Positions 54,420 through 64,000 of a stretch of DNA of 64,000 nt are shown here, in pieces. Source of the DNA: Commensalibacter oyaizuii (GTDB lineage Bacteria > Pseudomonadota > Alphaproteobacteria > Acetobacterales > Acetobacteraceae); contig NZ_JASBAO010000001.1 in assembly GCF_029953265.1 (NCBI RefSeq), forward strand, positions 62,001 to 126,000. The letters are read 5' to 3'. Numbering within the stretch: position 1 is the stretch's first letter; every line of letters starts with the position of its first letter. The notes beneath the pieces are model-generated. The model was not told the origin of the DNA, did no database searches, and saw only the letters and a list, made by a program, of their open reading frames with translations. The position numbers and the translations under genes were made by a program.

Positions 54420-57095
54420 ATGTTTGCAAAATTTGCCCGTGCCGTTTTTGGCACCTCTAATGAGCGTTCATTAAAAGCCTATCAACGGCGTGTACCTAAA
54501 ATTAATAGTTTAGAGCCTGAAATGCAGGCCTTGGATGATGATGGTCTGGCGAATAAAACCGTTGAATTTCGTCAAAGATTAGCAAATGGTGAAACATTGG
54601 ATACATTGTTGCCAGAAGCTTTCGCTGTTGTTCGTGAAGCATCAAAACGTGTTTTAGGGATGCGCCATTTTGATGTACAGTTAATTGGCGGTATGGTTCT
54701 TCATGATGGCAAAGTCGCAGAAATGCGAACTGGTGAAGGTAAAACATTAGTTGCGACTTTGGCTGTTTATTTAAATGCATTGACTGCTAAGGGTGTGCAT
54801 GTCGTTACGGTTAATGACTATTTGGCATCGCGTGATGCCGAGGAAATGGGGAAACTGTATCGGTTTCTTGGGTTAACTGTTGGTACAATTGTTGCTGATT
54901 TAAACGATGATGAACGTCGTGAATCGTATCAGGCCGATATTACCTATGGGACCAATAACGAATTTGGCTTTGATTATCTGCGTGATAATATGAAGTATAG
55001 TTTAATGGAAATGGTTCAAAGGCCATTTAACTATGCTATCGTTGACGAAGTAGATTCGATTTTAATTGACGAAGCTCGCACCCCGCTAATTATTTCAGGC
55101 GTTGCGGATGATAGTTCTGATTTATATCGTTCCGTTGATGAGGTCATTAAAGAAATTGTTAAAGACCCTGAAAACTATGAAAAAGACGAAAAATTTCGAA
55201 CAGTTATCCCAACAGAACACGGAACAGAGCGTATCGAAGTCGCAATGCGTGATAAGGGTGTGTTAAAAGAGGGTGGACTTTATGATATCCACAACGTTGC
55301 CCTTGTTCATCATATGCAACAGGCCTTACGTGCACATACTTTATTTGCAAAAGATGTCGATTATATCGTAAGAAATGACAAAATTGTTTTAATTGACGAA
55401 TTTACTGGGCGCATGATGGATGGGCGTCGATATTCTGATGGATTACATCAAGCTTTAGAAGCCAAAGAACATGTAACCATTCAACAAGAAAATCAGACCC
55501 TGGCCTCTATTACCTTCCAAAATTATTTCCGTCTTTATCCTAAACTGTCAGGGATGACGGGAACGGCTATGACCGAAGTGGATGAATTCGCTGAAATTTA
55601 TAAACTGGATGTTATTTCTATTCCAACGAATTTAAAGGTCCAACGCAAAGATGAACACGACGAGATTTACTTAACAGCTAATGAGAAGTACGAGGCCGTT
55701 AGTCGTTTAATCCAGGAAGTTCATGCCAAAAAACAACCAATTTTGGTTGGTACAACCTCAATTGAGAAAAGTGAGCATCTTTCAAATTTGCTTACCAAAA
55801 AGAAAATACCTCACAATGTCTTAAATGCACGTTTCCATGAAAAAGAGGCTCAGATTGTGGCACAGGCAGGGGTATCTGGGGCTATTACAATTGCGACCAA
55901 CATGGCTGGCCGCGGAACAGATATTAAATTGGGTGGTAACGTTGACATGCTTATTCAACAGCAACTGTCCGATATCGAAGATGAAGTAGAGCGCAAGCAA
56001 AAAGAGGATGCTTTACGTGAACGCGCCAGACTTGACCATGATGAAGTAAAAAAGAACGGCGGTTTATTTGTTATTGGAACGGAACGTCATGAAAGTCGTC
56101 GTATCGATAATCAGCTGCGTGGTCGCTCAGGCCGTCAAGGGGATCCGGGGAATTCACGTTTTTTCTTATCTTTAGAAGACGATTTAATGCGCATATTTGG
56201 CTCTGAACGAATGAGCGGTATGTTGCAAAAAATGGGATTGAAAGAGGGAGAAGCAATTGTTCATCCTTGGATTAATAAGGCCCTTGAAAAAGCACAAAAA
56301 AAGGTTGAAGCACGCAATTTCGACATGCGTAAAAACACGTTGAAATATGATGATGTTATTAATGATCAACGTAAAGAGGTTTATTCTCAACGTCGTGAAT
56401 ATATGACTTTGGAGGATGTCTCTGAAATTGTTGCATCTATGCGTAACGATGTTATTGATATGCTGGTGCGTTGCTATTTGCCAGAAAAATCCTTTGCTGA
56501 GCAATGGCAATCTGAAGAGCTGACAACAGAGGTCAAACGTCTGTTAAATCTTGATCTGCCAATAAAGGAATGGTCAGAGGAGCCTACAATTTCAGTTGAT
56601 GAAATTGAAGATCGTATTAAAAAAGCTGCAGAAAACGCACAGGCGGTCAAGGCCGCAAATTTTGGCGCATCAATCATGCGTTATGTTGAAAAACAAATTT
56701 TATTAACAACATTAGATGCGGTATGGAAAGAACATTTATTGCGTCTTGATCAGATGCGTCAGGGTATTGGATTGCGTGCCTATGGTCAAAAAGACCCATT
56801 AAATGAATATAAGAAAGAAGCCTTTAATTTATTTCACTATATGCTTGACGATTTAAACGAAAGGGTAACTTCAATCTTATCTAGGGTAGAGGTCAATGTC
56901 ACAGAAGATGATACCGCTTCAGAAGCATCTTTAGAAAGTACGTCGTTTGAACACTCTCAACTTGGATCTGATAACTTTTCGGATAATGCTTCATCTGATA
57001 CTATTCCCCAAGAGTGGGTGAATACACCGCGCAATGGACTTTGCCCTTGTGGTTCTGGTAAGAAATTTAAGCACTGTCACGGACGGTTTGCTTAG
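54420..57095 (+). CDS. secA: Preprotein translocase ATPase SecA
   Basis: From the ATG at 54420 the protein is 891 residues. It contains Walker [15 protein letters not shown], the DEAD-type Walker [21 protein letters not shown], the NBD2 motif [14 protein letters not shown] and [13 protein letters not shown], and the C-terminal zinc-binding SEC-C tail [14 protein letters not shown]. SecA drives export through SecYEG and binds SecB through the zinc tail. A longer frame opens at a TTG at 54357 (21 more codons), but GGAAAG 5 bases before 54420 and the family's usual start [11 protein letters not shown] support the chosen ATG. Confidence 0.98.
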   Translation: MFAKFARAVFGTSNERSLKAYQRRVPKINSLEPEMQALDDDGLANKTVEFRQRLANGETLDTLLPEAFAVVREASKRVLGMRHFDVQLIGGMVLHDGKVAEMRTGEGKTLVATLAVYLNALTAKGVHVVTVNDYLASRDAEEMGKLYRFLGLTVGTIVADLNDDERRESYQADITYGTNNEFGFDYLRDNMKYSLMEMVQRPFNYAIVDEVDSILIDEARTPLIISGVADDSSDLYRSVDEVIKEIVKDPENYEKDEKFRTVIPTEHGTERIEVAMRDKGVLKEGGLYDIHNVALVHHMQQALRAHTLFAKDVDYIVRNDKIVLIDEFTGRMMDGRRYSDGLHQALEAKEHVTIQQENQTLASITFQNYFRLYPKLSGMTGTAMTEVDEFAEIYKLDVISIPTNLKVQRKDEHDEIYLTANEKYEAVSRLIQEVHAKKQPILVGTTSIEKSEHLSNLLTKKKIPHNVLNARFHEKEAQIVAQAGVSGAITIATNMAGRGTDIKLGGNVDMLIQQQLSDIEDEVERKQKEDALRERARLDHDEVKKNGGLFVIGTERHESRRIDNQLRGRSGRQGDPGNSRFFLSLEDDLMRIFGSERMSGMLQKMGLKEGEAIVHPWINKALEKAQKKVEARNFDMRKNTLKYDDVINDQRKEVYSQRREYMTLEDVSEIVASMRNDVIDMLVRCYLPEKSFAEQWQSEELTTEVKRLLNLDLPIKEWSEEPTISVDEIEDRIKKAAENAQAVKAANFGASIMRYVEKQILLTTLDAVWKEHLLRLDQMRQGIGLRAYGQKDPLNEYKKEAFNLFHYMLDDLNERVTSILSRVEVNVTEDDTASEASLESTSFEHSQLGSDNFSDNASSDTIPQEWVNTPRNGLCPCGSGKKFKHCHGRFA

Positions 57096-57132
57096 GTAAA
57101 ACTTTAATAATTAACGGTTAAGAGAAAGATTA

Positions 57133-57882
57133 ATGGCAGGACATTCCAAGTTTAAAAATATTATGCATCGCAAAGGTGCACAGGATGCCCGTAGAGCAAG
57201 AGAATTCGCTAAAATCATTCGTGAAATTACAGTGGCGGCCAAAAGTGGTCTGCCCGATCCTGCATCAAATCCAAGGTTACGTGCCGCGGTCGCTGCAGCA
57301 AGAGCAGTTAACATGCCAAAAGACAATGTTGATCGTGCAATTAAAAAAGCAGCAGGCAGTGGAGAGGGCGATAATTTTCACGAAGTGCGTTATGAAGGGT
57401 ACGGCCCCGCTGGCGTTGCTATTATTGTTGAAGCTTTGACGGATAACCGAAATCGAACAGCTTCTGATGTAAGAGCAGCGTTTAACAAATACAATGGGTC
57501 ATTGGGGGAAATGAATTCCGTTTCCTTTATGTTTGAACGTTTAGGGGTGATTACCTATCCTGAGGCTGTGACTGAATATGATGCAATGTTCGAAGCAGCA
57601 ATCGAAGCAGAAGCAGAAAACGTCGAATTGGTTGATGGTTATTACGAAATTACATGTGCCATGGAAAATTTCTTTGCCGTTCGTGATGCGCTAGAGGCCA
57701 AGTTTAATGATCCAGCCAGTGCTAAAATTGAGTGGCGCCCAGGAAATACTGTCACTTTGACAGAAGATAATGCAAGCACCCTGTTAAAATTAATCGATAC
57801 CTTAGAAGATCATGATGATGTTCAAAATGTGTATGCGAATTTCGACTTGCCTGATGATGTCGCTGAACGGTTATCGGCCTAA
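57133..57882 (+). CDS. YebC/PmpR family transcription/translation regulator
   Basis: The 249-residue protein has the family start [28 protein letters not shown] and the three-domain layout with [23 protein letters not shown] and FMFERLGVI. YebC proteins act as DNA-binding regulators and, in some species, relieve ribosome stalling at proline stretches. The proline-rich TolA encoded downstream would be one natural client. The gene is directly upstream of ruvC, 5 bases from its start, a widespread yebC-ruvCAB order. Confidence 0.97.
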   Translation: MAGHSKFKNIMHRKGAQDARRAREFAKIIREITVAAKSGLPDPASNPRLRAAVAAARAVNMPKDNVDRAIKKAAGSGEGDNFHEVRYEGYGPAGVAIIVEALTDNRNRTASDVRAAFNKYNGSLGEMNSVSFMFERLGVITYPEAVTEYDAMFEAAIEAEAENVELVDGYYEITCAMENFFAVRDALEAKFNDPASAKIEWRPGNTVTLTEDNASTLLKLIDTLEDHDDVQNVYANFDLPDDVAERLSA

Positions 57883-57887
57883 ACCGC

Positions 57888-58394
57888 GTGGTTAGAATTA
57901 TTGGGATTGATCCTGGCCTGCGTTTTACAGGCTGGGGTGTTATAGACGCTCAGGGTAATCGTCTTTCTTATGTTGCTAGTGGAGTTCTGGCATCGGACAG
58001 TAAGATGGCAGTACCAGAGCGTCTTTGTGTTTTATCAAATGGGTTAGAGGGATTAATAAATCAATATTCTCCTGATGAAGCTGCGGTTGAAGAAACTTAT
58101 GTTAATCAAAATGGAACAGCGACTTTAAAGCTTGGTTATGCTAGGGGGGTTGCGTTGCTGGTTCCAGCCAAAAGTGGTTTATTGGTCATTGAATATGGGG
58201 CGAAAACCGTAAAAAGAGCCGTGGTTGGCACAGGGGCCGCCACGAAGGATCAGGTGACGATGATGATAAAACGATTATTACCAACAGCAACAATCCCCAG
58301 GGCAGATGCTGCTGATGCTTTGGCTATTGCAATTTGTCACGCACATCACAGGACCAGTCAAAATTTTGTTGCAGCGGGGAAGGTTATGGCATGA
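57888..58394 (+). CDS. ruvC: Crossover junction endodeoxyribonuclease RuvC
   Basis: The 168-residue nuclease has the four acidic catalytic residues in context: IIGIDPG (D6 or so), VEETYVNQN, and PRADAADALAIAICH near the end. RuvC resolves Holliday junctions with RuvAB. It starts with GTG at 57888; no ATG fits and no strong ribosome site is seen, so translation is probably coupled to yebC, whose stop is 5 bases upstream. Its stop overlaps the ruvA start as ATGA. Confidence 0.97.
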   Translation: MVRIIGIDPGLRFTGWGVIDAQGNRLSYVASGVLASDSKMAVPERLCVLSNGLEGLINQYSPDEAAVEETYVNQNGTATLKLGYARGVALLVPAKSGLLVIEYGAKTVKRAVVGTGAATKDQVTMMIKRLLPTATIPRADAADALAIAICHAHHRTSQNFVAAGKVMA

Positions 58395-59023
58395 TTGGAC
58401 AGCTTACAGGATTATTGATTGAACAAAATGACGCTGATCGTTGCCTGATTGATGTGAACGGTGTGGGCTATGTTGTATTTGCCTCTAGTCGTACATTAGC
58501 CCGTTTACCCAGACCCCCAGAAATTGCCAAAGTCTTAATTGAAACAATTGTCAGAGAAGACGCGATCTTGCTATATGGCTTCAGCGATGCTTACGAGCGT
58601 GATTGGTTTAGAATGTTAACCACAGTTCAAGGCGTTGGGGTCAGGATGGCCTTAGCTATATTATCTACATTAACCCCCGATGAACTCGCTGCAACCATTA
58701 TGGTGGGGGATAAAGCCAGCTTGATTCGCGCTCCAGGGGTGGGTGCGCGTCTAGCTACTCGGATATTGACTGAACTAAATGGCAAAGTTGCTTCTATGCC
58801 AATGCAATCGATTTCCATTGCTGTTTCAGAAGGAAAGGAGAAAGAGGTTGCGCAAAATACCTCCCTTTTATCAGATGCTTTAATGGCTTTGGAAGGGCTT
58901 GGGTTCCGTCGGATTGAGGCCCAGCCCGTTGTAAGTCGTGTGATTAAACGATTAACTATAAATAATACTCCCCCAAAACTAGATTTGGTTTTACGCGAAT
59001 CTTTACGTGAGTTAGCGAAATGA
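58391..59023 (+). CDS. ruvA: Holliday junction DNA helicase subunit RuvA
   Basis: Counting from the ATG at 58391 the product is 210 residues. It has the RuvA N-terminal OB domain (MIGQLTGLL...NGVGYVVF), tandem helix-hairpin-helix motifs ([16 protein letters not shown] and [18 protein letters not shown]) and a C-terminal RuvB-binding domain ([19 protein letters not shown]). The frame also opens at 58334 inside ruvC, but the family start and the ATGA overlap with ruvC fix the ATG at 58391. It overlaps ruvB by ATGA as well. Confidence 0.97.
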   Translation: MIGQLTGLLIEQNDADRCLIDVNGVGYVVFASSRTLARLPRPPEIAKVLIETIVREDAILLYGFSDAYERDWFRMLTTVQGVGVRMALAILSTLTPDELAATIMVGDKASLIRAPGVGARLATRILTELNGKVASMPMQSISIAVSEGKEKEVAQNTSLLSDALMALEGLGFRRIEAQPVVSRVIKRLTINNTPPKLDLVLRESLRELAK

Positions 59024-60081
59024 AATCAGAAGAAAATCGTCCAGTTGATGCCGCCCTACGTTCAGAAGACACGCTGGAGGTGGCTTTGCGTCCACAAACG
59101 CTTGACGAGTTTATTGGACAAAAAACATCCCGAGAAAATCTATCAATTTTTATTCAAGCCGCACGTCAGCGCGAGGATGCTTTGGATCACGTTCTACTAC
59201 ATGGCCCGCCAGGTCTTGGTAAAACAACCTTGGCCCAAATTGTTTCGCGCGAGCTAGGTGTTGGATTTCGAGCAACCTCTGGGCCTGTCATTCAAAGAGC
59301 TGGTGACTTGGCAGCGATCTTAACCAACTTGCAACCAAGAGATGTATTATTTATTGATGAAATTCATCGCCTGCACCCTTCTATCGAGGAAATTTTATAC
59401 CCAGCGATGGAGGATTTTCAATTAGATTTAATTATTGGCGAAGGGCCAGCAGCACGATCTGTCAGGATTGACTTATCCCCTTTTACTTTGGTTGCAGCTA
59501 CAACACGTTCTGGGTTATTAGCAACACCACTTCGGGATCGTTTTGGTATCCCGTTGCGGTTGGTTTTTTACACGCCTGACGAATTAACTTTGATCGTTGC
59601 TAGAGGCGCAAAAAAGCTGGGATTGGATTTAACTGATGACGGTGCCCGCGAAATTGCCTATCGCTCTAGGGGAACGCCGCGTATTGCCGGACGTTTATTA
59701 CGCCGTGTTCGCGATTTTGCCTTGGTTACGCATCACAATAAAGGGCCTGTAGATCGTCATATAGCTGACGCAGCTTTGTCAAGATTGGAGGTTGACCAAT
59801 TGGGACTGGATGCAATGGATCGTAGATACTTGTCGCGCATTGCTCAATTTCATCAAGGTGGCCCAGTTGGTGTGGAAACATTGGCAGCCGCATTAGCTGA
59901 ATCAAGAGATACGTTAGAAGATGTTGTAGAGCCTTTTCTGATTCAGGAAGGATTGGTTTTAAGAACGAGTCGTGGCCGGGTTTTGGGGGAAAGAGGATGG
60001 AAACATTTAAACTTAAATCCACCTCCCTCTATAAGTTCACAATTCGATTTATTAAACGATATAAGTGAGGAAGAAGAATAG
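59020..60081 (+). CDS. ruvB: Holliday junction DNA helicase ATPase RuvB
   Basis: The 353-residue AAA+ motor has Walker [11 protein letters not shown], Walker B LFIDEIHR, sensor 1 AATTRSG, an arginine-finger region [11 protein letters not shown] and a winged-helix C-terminus. RuvB pumps DNA through the RuvA-bound junction. The start overlaps ruvA as ATGA (59020-59023). ybgC begins 2 bases after its stop, so transcription probably continues into the tol genes. Confidence 0.98.
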   Translation: MKSEENRPVDAALRSEDTLEVALRPQTLDEFIGQKTSRENLSIFIQAARQREDALDHVLLHGPPGLGKTTLAQIVSRELGVGFRATSGPVIQRAGDLAAILTNLQPRDVLFIDEIHRLHPSIEEILYPAMEDFQLDLIIGEGPAARSVRIDLSPFTLVAATTRSGLLATPLRDRFGIPLRLVFYTPDELTLIVARGAKKLGLDLTDDGAREIAYRSRGTPRIAGRLLRRVRDFALVTHHNKGPVDRHIADAALSRLEVDQLGLDAMDRRYLSRIAQFHQGGPVGVETLAAALAESRDTLEDVVEPFLIQEGLVLRTSRGRVLGERGWKHLNLNPPPSISSQFDLLNDISEEEE

Positions 60082-60083
60082 TC

Positions 60084-60560
60084 ATGGAAGTTATGCCTAG
60101 CAATGAAAATGATGTTTTGATGAGAACCCGTATGCTATCAAAGGATGAGATTCAAAATTATCAATTTAGAATTTGTTACGAAGATACCGATGCGGGGGGG
60201 GTTGTCTACCACGCCAAATATCTGGGTATTGCTGAACGTGCTAGAACGGAATGTATTCGCCGTTTGGGCGGAACCGTTGCAGATTTATATCATAAACATG
60301 GATTAATCTTGGTTGTCCGTCAAATGGAGATCCATTATCGCAAACCCTTATTTTTAGATGATTTGGCCAATGTCAAAACAAGTTTAGTTACTGCCTTAGG
60401 GGCAAGCTGTTGGTTGTCACAGATCTTTTCACGGGAAGGGGAAATTGTTACCGAAATTAAACTGCAACTTGTATGTTTAAGAAAAAGTGACTATACACCC
60501 GCACCGTTTCCTTCGGATTGGCAAAAGATTTTCGATGCATTAAGCGAAGTCGAATCTTAA
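60084..60560 (+). CDS. ybgC: Tol-Pal-associated acyl-CoA thioesterase YbgC
   Basis: The 158-residue hotdog-fold protein has the 4HBT motif YEDTDAGGVVYHAKYLGIAERART with the catalytic aspartate and the helix tyrosine/histidine. YbgC hydrolyses acyl-CoA (or acyl-ACP) and is a constant partner of tol genes. The chosen ATG at 60084 gives a 22-residue extension before the usual start; ATG codons at 60093 and 60120 are possible. It is followed by 144 bases before the tolQ start preferred here. Confidence 0.95.
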   Translation: MEVMPSNENDVLMRTRMLSKDEIQNYQFRICYEDTDAGGVVYHAKYLGIAERARTECIRRLGGTVADLYHKHGLILVVRQMEIHYRKPLFLDDLANVKTSLVTALGASCWLSQIFSREGEIVTEIKLQLVCLRKSDYTPAPFPSDWQKIFDALSEVES

Positions 60561-60652
60561 AAATAAAAAATAATGAGTGGCGAACGAAAACGAGATTGTT
60601 TTTATTGAAAAAAAAATATAACACTTGTTTTATAGAAAGATAAAATAATAGA

Positions 60653-60682
60653 CTCATCAGTATTGTAAATCAGGCTGATGAG
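60653..60682 (+). promoter_or_regulatory. Hairpin just upstream of the tolQ ribosome site
   Basis: CTCATCAG (60653-60660) pairs with CTGATGAG (60675-60682) over a 14-base loop. The second arm covers the ATG at 60678. No T-tract follows, so it is not a classical terminator. Confidence 0.45.
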
Positions 60683-60693
60683 GTTCTTAGTGC

Positions 60694-60699
60694 AGGAGG
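60694..60699 (+). promoter_or_regulatory. tolQ: Strong Shine-Dalgarno for tolQ (decides TTG start)
   Basis: A perfect AGGAGG lies 5 bases before TTG at 60705. If translation began at the upstream ATG (60678), this element would lie inside the coding sequence and that ATG would be in a hairpin stem. Confidence 0.6.
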
Positions 60700-60704
60700 C
60701 ATTT

Positions 60705-61445
60705 TTGGATCCATCAATTAATGCAGCAAATTTGGCTGCACCAACCGCGGACTTATCCCCTTTGGCGCTTTTTCTTCATGCTGCTCTTGTTGTTAAATTG
60801 GTGATGATTGGTTTGGTCGTCGCCAGTATTTGGGTATGGGCTGTTATTTTTGATAAAATTGTAACGTTGCGTAAAGCCAAACGTCAAGCAGATGAATTCG
60901 AAGATTTATTTTGGTCTGGGGGCAGTTTAGATGAACTTTACGAAAAGTATGGTGTGAAACCCAGTCATCCCATGGCCGCTGTATTTAGTGCAGGTATGGG
61001 TGAATGGCGCAGATCAGCACGAATTGATGGAATTGATATGAGCAGTGAAGGGGTCAAACAACGGATTGATCGTGCAATGTCAATTACCATTACCCGCGAG
61101 ATGGAACGTTTAGAACGCTGGTTGACTTTGTTGGCAACGATTGGTCCTGTTGCTCCATTTGTCGGACTGTTTGGTACAGTTTGGGGAATTATGCATGCAT
61201 TTGCATCTATTGCTCAATCTAATAATACAAGTTTAGCAGTTGTTGCCCCTGGTATCTCTGAAGCATTATTTGCAACAGCAATCGGGTTGTTGACAGCTAT
61301 TCCTGCGGTTGTTGCTTATAACTTTTTTAGTAACAAGTTAAATTTGTTCGCCGAACGTCTAGAAGGATTTGCAACAGAGTTTTCAGCAATTCTTTCTCGT
61401 CAATCTGAGGCAAGCATGTCTGCTCGTAAAGAAAATCAGGAATAA
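60705..61445 (+). CDS. tolQ: Tol-Pal system proton channel subunit TolQ
   Basis: The 246-residue inner-membrane protein (from TTG 60705) has three membrane segments: one near the N-terminus (about 26-48) and two after the cytoplasmic loop, with the MotA/TolQ/ExbB signature LATIGPVAPFVGLFGTVWGIM and APGISEALFATAIGLLTAIPAVVAYN. With TolR it forms the proton channel that energises TolA. The frame is also open from an ATG at 60678 (255 aa), the more conventional codon, but the perfect AGGAGG before TTG favours 60705. tolR follows 6 bases after the stop. Confidence 0.95.
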   Translation: MDPSINAANLAAPTADLSPLALFLHAALVVKLVMIGLVVASIWVWAVIFDKIVTLRKAKRQADEFEDLFWSGGSLDELYEKYGVKPSHPMAAVFSAGMGEWRRSARIDGIDMSSEGVKQRIDRAMSITITREMERLERWLTLLATIGPVAPFVGLFGTVWGIMHAFASIAQSNNTSLAVVAPGISEALFATAIGLLTAIPAVVAYNFFSNKLNLFAERLEGFATEFSAILSRQSEASMSARKENQE

Positions 61446-61451
61446 GTCAAA

Positions 61452-61946
61452 ATGGGATTTTCTGTTCAAGGTGGTGGATCTGGCCGTGGCGGACGTGGAA
61501 GACGTCGGCCTCAGGCTGACATTAACGTAACACCAATGGTTGACGTTATGTTGGTGTTGCTTATTATTTTTATGGTTGCAGCACCAATGATGACCAGTGG
61601 TATTAATGTTGATTTGCCTAAAACGGATGCTAAACCCGTGAATGCGGATACTAAACCCATTACAGTAACGGTAAAGGAAGATGGTTCTGTTTACTTGGGG
61701 GATAATCCTGTTGATATGAATCAACTTGTTACAGAATTACTGGCACTGTCAAAAAATGATTCAGAACACCGCATTTTTGTTAAAGGGGATCAGCATATTA
61801 ATTATGGAAGAGTGATGGAAGTAATGGGGCGTATTACTACAGGTGGGTTTACCCATGTTGCATTGCTTGCACAGATGCCAAATGGTGCTTCTGGTTCAGC
61901 TCCTTCATCTCCAGCAATTCCGCCTTTGCCCTCTAATACTCCATAG
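61452..61946 (+). CDS. tolR: Tol-Pal system protein TolR
   Basis: The 164-residue protein has a glycine/arginine-rich cytoplasmic N-terminus, one membrane helix (NVTPMVDVMLVLLIIFMVAA) with the proton-carrying aspartate typical of ExbD/TolR, and a periplasmic domain ending in a proline/serine-rich tail. It couples with TolQ. It starts 6 bases after tolQ and is followed 17 bases later by tolA. Confidence 0.96.
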   Translation: MGFSVQGGGSGRGGRGRRRPQADINVTPMVDVMLVLLIIFMVAAPMMTSGINVDLPKTDAKPVNADTKPITVTVKEDGSVYLGDNPVDMNQLVTELLALSKNDSEHRIFVKGDQHINYGRVMEVMGRITTGGFTHVALLAQMPNGASGSAPSSPAIPPLPSNTP

Positions 61947-61963
61947 TTCAAAGGAGTTTTCCA

Positions 61964-62974
61964 TTGTTGGGTATGTATCGTTCTGAACGTAAACGTTTTG
62001 AATACTCACTTGCAGCATCTGTAGGAACACATTTAAGTGTTGTTGCAGTTGTGTTTTTATTGTCTTTGATTGTTATTCCTCCACCTCCTCCTAAACCGCC
62101 AGAGGATAAACCTGTCGAAGTTGAATTTACAAGCGATTCAACAGCACAGGAAACGCCGGCTAAGGCTGAAGAGGATGCACCCAATCCCAATGCACCTGCG
62201 CCTGAATTGTTAAACGCGCCACCTTCACCAACACCCCCTTTAAAGGCACCAACAGAGGAAACACCACCGCCACCGCCACCGCCTCAACCGATGCCCCCAC
62301 CGCCAGAGGCAATATCAAAGGTAAATGTTGAGCAGCCTGTACAACCTCAGGCAATGGAATCCCCATCACCTTCTGCTGTAACGTTACCTCCAACGGTAAC
62401 GCCATTGTCCTCTTCGTCAAATTCAAACAGTCCTGCACCTCCATCACCATCCCCAGTACCTACAGCTCTACCGACTGTACAGACTTTTTCAAAAATTACT
62501 AAAACTGAGAAAGCCCCAAAGGAAACCCCTGATACGCACTCTTTGGAATCGACTTTGGATGCTTATCGTGCAGACCAAAAACAAACCCATGCGCCAAAGG
62601 CAAAAGCCAATCCAAGACAAGGGGGAGCACCTAATGGAGGGGGAGCAAGAAATGGTGATATTACTAAGGCCTTATCTGCTGGGCAACAAGGTAAAATTGC
62701 ATCTTCTGTGCGACGTTGTTATGTTGAGGACACAGCAGCAAAAGATTACGAAAAATTCTCTGCTCGGTTAGTTGTTACCGTTGATGCATCTGGGGAAGCA
62801 AGGGTTGTGACATTTGACCCTTCAACAAAAGCAAAGATGAACGCAGATCCGTCCTATCGTGCATTGGCAGAAAGGGCACGTGATGCAGTGTTGAGTCCTA
62901 CTTGCTCAAAATTACCTATTCCGAGTAATCTTTTGGGTAAGACAAGTCAGCTTCGATTTGTATTCCGTCCTTAG
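61964..62974 (+). CDS. tolA: TolA-like energy transducer
   Basis: The 336-residue protein has an N-terminal membrane helix (about 17-42), a long proline-rich periplasmic linker (about 44-180, with PPPPPKPP and PPPPPPPQPMPPPP blocks) and a C-terminal TolA/TonB-like domain (about 240-336; VRRCYVEDTAAKDYEKFSARLVVTVD). It links the TolQR motor to TolB-Pal at the outer membrane. No ATG fits the ribosome site AAAGGAG at about 61948-61954; TTG at 61964 is best placed. An ATG at 61973 is an alternative. The linker is proline-rich rather than the alanine/lysine helix of enteric TolA. Confidence 0.9.
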   Translation: MLGMYRSERKRFEYSLAASVGTHLSVVAVVFLLSLIVIPPPPPKPPEDKPVEVEFTSDSTAQETPAKAEEDAPNPNAPAPELLNAPPSPTPPLKAPTEETPPPPPPPQPMPPPPEAISKVNVEQPVQPQAMESPSPSAVTLPPTVTPLSSSSNSNSPAPPSPSPVPTALPTVQTFSKITKTEKAPKETPDTHSLESTLDAYRADQKQTHAPKAKANPRQGGAPNGGGARNGDITKALSAGQQGKIASSVRRCYVEDTAAKDYEKFSARLVVTVDASGEARVVTFDPSTKAKMNADPSYRALAERARDAVLSPTCSKLPIPSNLLGKTSQLRFVFRP

Positions 62975-63023
62975 TATGGTGTAAATTACTGTTAACCTTA
63001 GTTTTTTAAATAAAGGAAATTAA

Positions 63024-64000
63024 ATGATGCGTCCGATTATTTCTGATAATGATGCTGATATTTTACGGGATGTTTTTATTCCTCGACGTAGCGTTTTATA
63101 CGGATGTGCTGTCGGGGGGATTATGGTAACACCATTATCTTCTGCCTTTGCACAAGCTGGTAAAGATGCTGCTGGTGCTGCTGAAATTACGGTCGACCGC
63201 GCTAGAAATGAACCCATTCCCATCGTAATCCCGAATTTTGGATCTGGAAATGGTGGTGTTATTACACAAGTTGTTACTAGTGATCTTAATAACACTGGGT
63301 TATTTAGAGTGATCAGTAGTACATCACCAACTCCAACCCCTGATTTTGCATCCTATAAGGCAATGGGTGCACGTGCAGTTGTGACAGGATCGGTGTCCGG
63401 TGGGCGTGTCGAATTTCGTTTATGGAATGCTTTAACAGGTCAACAGATTCAGGGAACTGCTTATTCTTTTTCTGGAAATGGTGATGCTCGTCGGGTTGCT
63501 CATATGATCGGCGATGTCATTTATGAGCGGTTATTGGGTGAAAAAGGGTATTTTAATACCCGTATTGCCTATGTGTCACAAACAGGCCGTCGTACGAATC
63601 CAACAAAACGGTTAGCCGTTATGGATTATGATGGTGCCAATAATCGTATTCTGACTAATGGAAAATGGTTGGTTTTGACCCCACGTTTCAGTCCAGTTAG
63701 CAATCAAATCGCATTCATGTCTTACGTGAATGATCGTCCGCGGGTTTATTTGTTTAATTTGCAAACTGGTCAACAAAGACTATTGGGCGATTTTACTGGT
63801 ATCTCATTTGCACCACGTTTCTCACCAGATGGTCGTTCTGTAATTATGTCCGTTACTCGGGGTGCTGGATCAGATATTTATGTGGTTGATCTGGCCAGTG
63901 GTTCAAAACGGCAGATCACGAGCTCTGGTGCTATTGATACGAGTCCGTGTTTTAGCCCTGATGGATCACAAATTGTATTTTCCTCTGACCGTGGTGGTAA
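63024..64000 (+). CDS. tolB: Tol-Pal system beta-propeller TolB (partial, 3' end outside window)
   Basis: From the ATG at 63024 (AAAGGAAA upstream; a second ATG follows directly) 325 codons run to the window edge without a stop. An export signal with RRS near residue 22 and cleavage near AFA-QA precedes the TolB N-terminal domain (NEPIPIVIPNFG...VVTSDLNNTGLFRVIS). The propeller follows (FNTRIAYVSQTGR, LTPRFSPVSNQIAFMSY, FAPRFSPDGRSVIMSV, TSPCFSPDGSQIVFSSDRGG). TolB links Pal to TolA in the periplasm. The final blades and presumably pal lie outside. Confidence 0.97.
   Translation, partial: MMRPIISDNDADILRDVFIPRRSVLYGCAVGGIMVTPLSSAFAQAGKDAAGAAEITVDRARNEPIPIVIPNFGSGNGGVITQVVTSDLNNTGLFRVISSTSPTPTPDFASYKAMGARAVVTGSVSGGRVEFRLWNALTGQQIQGTAYSFSGNGDARRVAHMIGDVIYERLLGEKGYFNTRIAYVSQTGRRTNPTKRLAVMDYDGANNRILTNGKWLVLTPRFSPVSNQIAFMSYVNDRPRVYLFNLQTGQQRLLGDFTGISFAPRFSPDGRSVIMSVTRGAGSDIYVVDLASGSKRQITSSGAIDTSPCFSPDGSQIVFSSDRGG

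Noticed and set aside
62080-62470. Repetitive CCA/CCT-rich stretch as a DNA repeat
   Set aside because: It is the proline-rich linker of TolA, not an independent repeat element.
1-64000. CRISPR array, prophage, insertion sequence, tRNA or rRNA
   Set aside because: No regularly spaced repeats, integrase/transposase genes, cloverleaf-like sequences or rRNA segments were recognised on either strand.

Overview
The window is a gap-free stretch of low-GC (roughly 38-40% by eye) bacterial chromosome. The best fit is an alphaproteobacterium of the Acetobacteraceae, probably a low-GC insect-associated acetic acid bacterium such as Commensalibacter. This is an inference. It rests on the System I (Ccm) cytochrome c machinery, the yebC-ruvCAB-ybgC-tolQRAB block, CarD, an unusually long SMC, OprO/OprP-type porins, a quinone-linked D-lactate dehydrogenase and base composition. 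No rRNA, tRNA, CRISPR array, insertion sequence or prophage was seen.

Layout. 1-3042: a truncated M16 peptidase, then divergent bacterioferritin (bfr) and Bfd genes around an AT-rich control region with a Fur-like box, then an unknown four-helix membrane protein. 3081-9983: ccmC-ccmD-ccmE and ccmF-ccmG-ccmH-ccmI on the minus strand, separated by an opposite-strand OFA-type MFS transporter; ccmD is only 52 codons. 10077-13376: a YciI-like protein and a large gene with two phytase-esterase-like propellers plus a C-terminal Hint domain, broken by a one-base frameshift. 13403-16885: a glycosyltransferase overlapping an ABC ATPase and permease of the NitT/TauT (ThiZ/ThiX-like) group, with no binding protein nearby. 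17196-21968: three tandem porin paralogues, the first strongly diverged. 22086-27302: SMC (1520 aa) and a DsbA-like oxidoreductase. 27525-30184: a degenerate alcohol dehydrogenase/quinone reductase pseudogene, a DUF486 membrane protein and a PfkB sugar kinase.

30289-37272: the alphaproteobacterial corC-ybeY-phoH-miaB-(plsC) cluster, with ATP-dependent PEP carboxykinase lying between miaB and plsC. 37548-44306: tamA and tamB. 44303-47712: a TPR/GT9-like protein and Dld. 47906-54123: CarD, a bestrophin-like channel, RlmN, ArgJ and two tandem parvulin-type prolyl isomerases. 54420-64000: secA, yebC, ruvC-ruvA-ruvB with ATGA overlaps, ybgC, tolQ, tolR, tolA and the 5' part of tolB, all on the plus strand.

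Functional themes. Much of the window builds or maintains the envelope: TamAB, Tol-Pal, porins, periplasmic PPIases, DsbA, cytochrome c maturation, PlsC and glycosyltransferases. The rest is core information processing (SecA, SMC, RuvABC, MiaB, RlmN, YbeY, CarD) and central metabolism (PckA, Dld, sugar kinase, ArgJ). I did not find a clear new multi-gene defence or mobile system. The most unusual loci are the frameshifted double-propeller/Hint gene, the diverged porin triplet, the split ccm cluster and the bfr/bfd control region.
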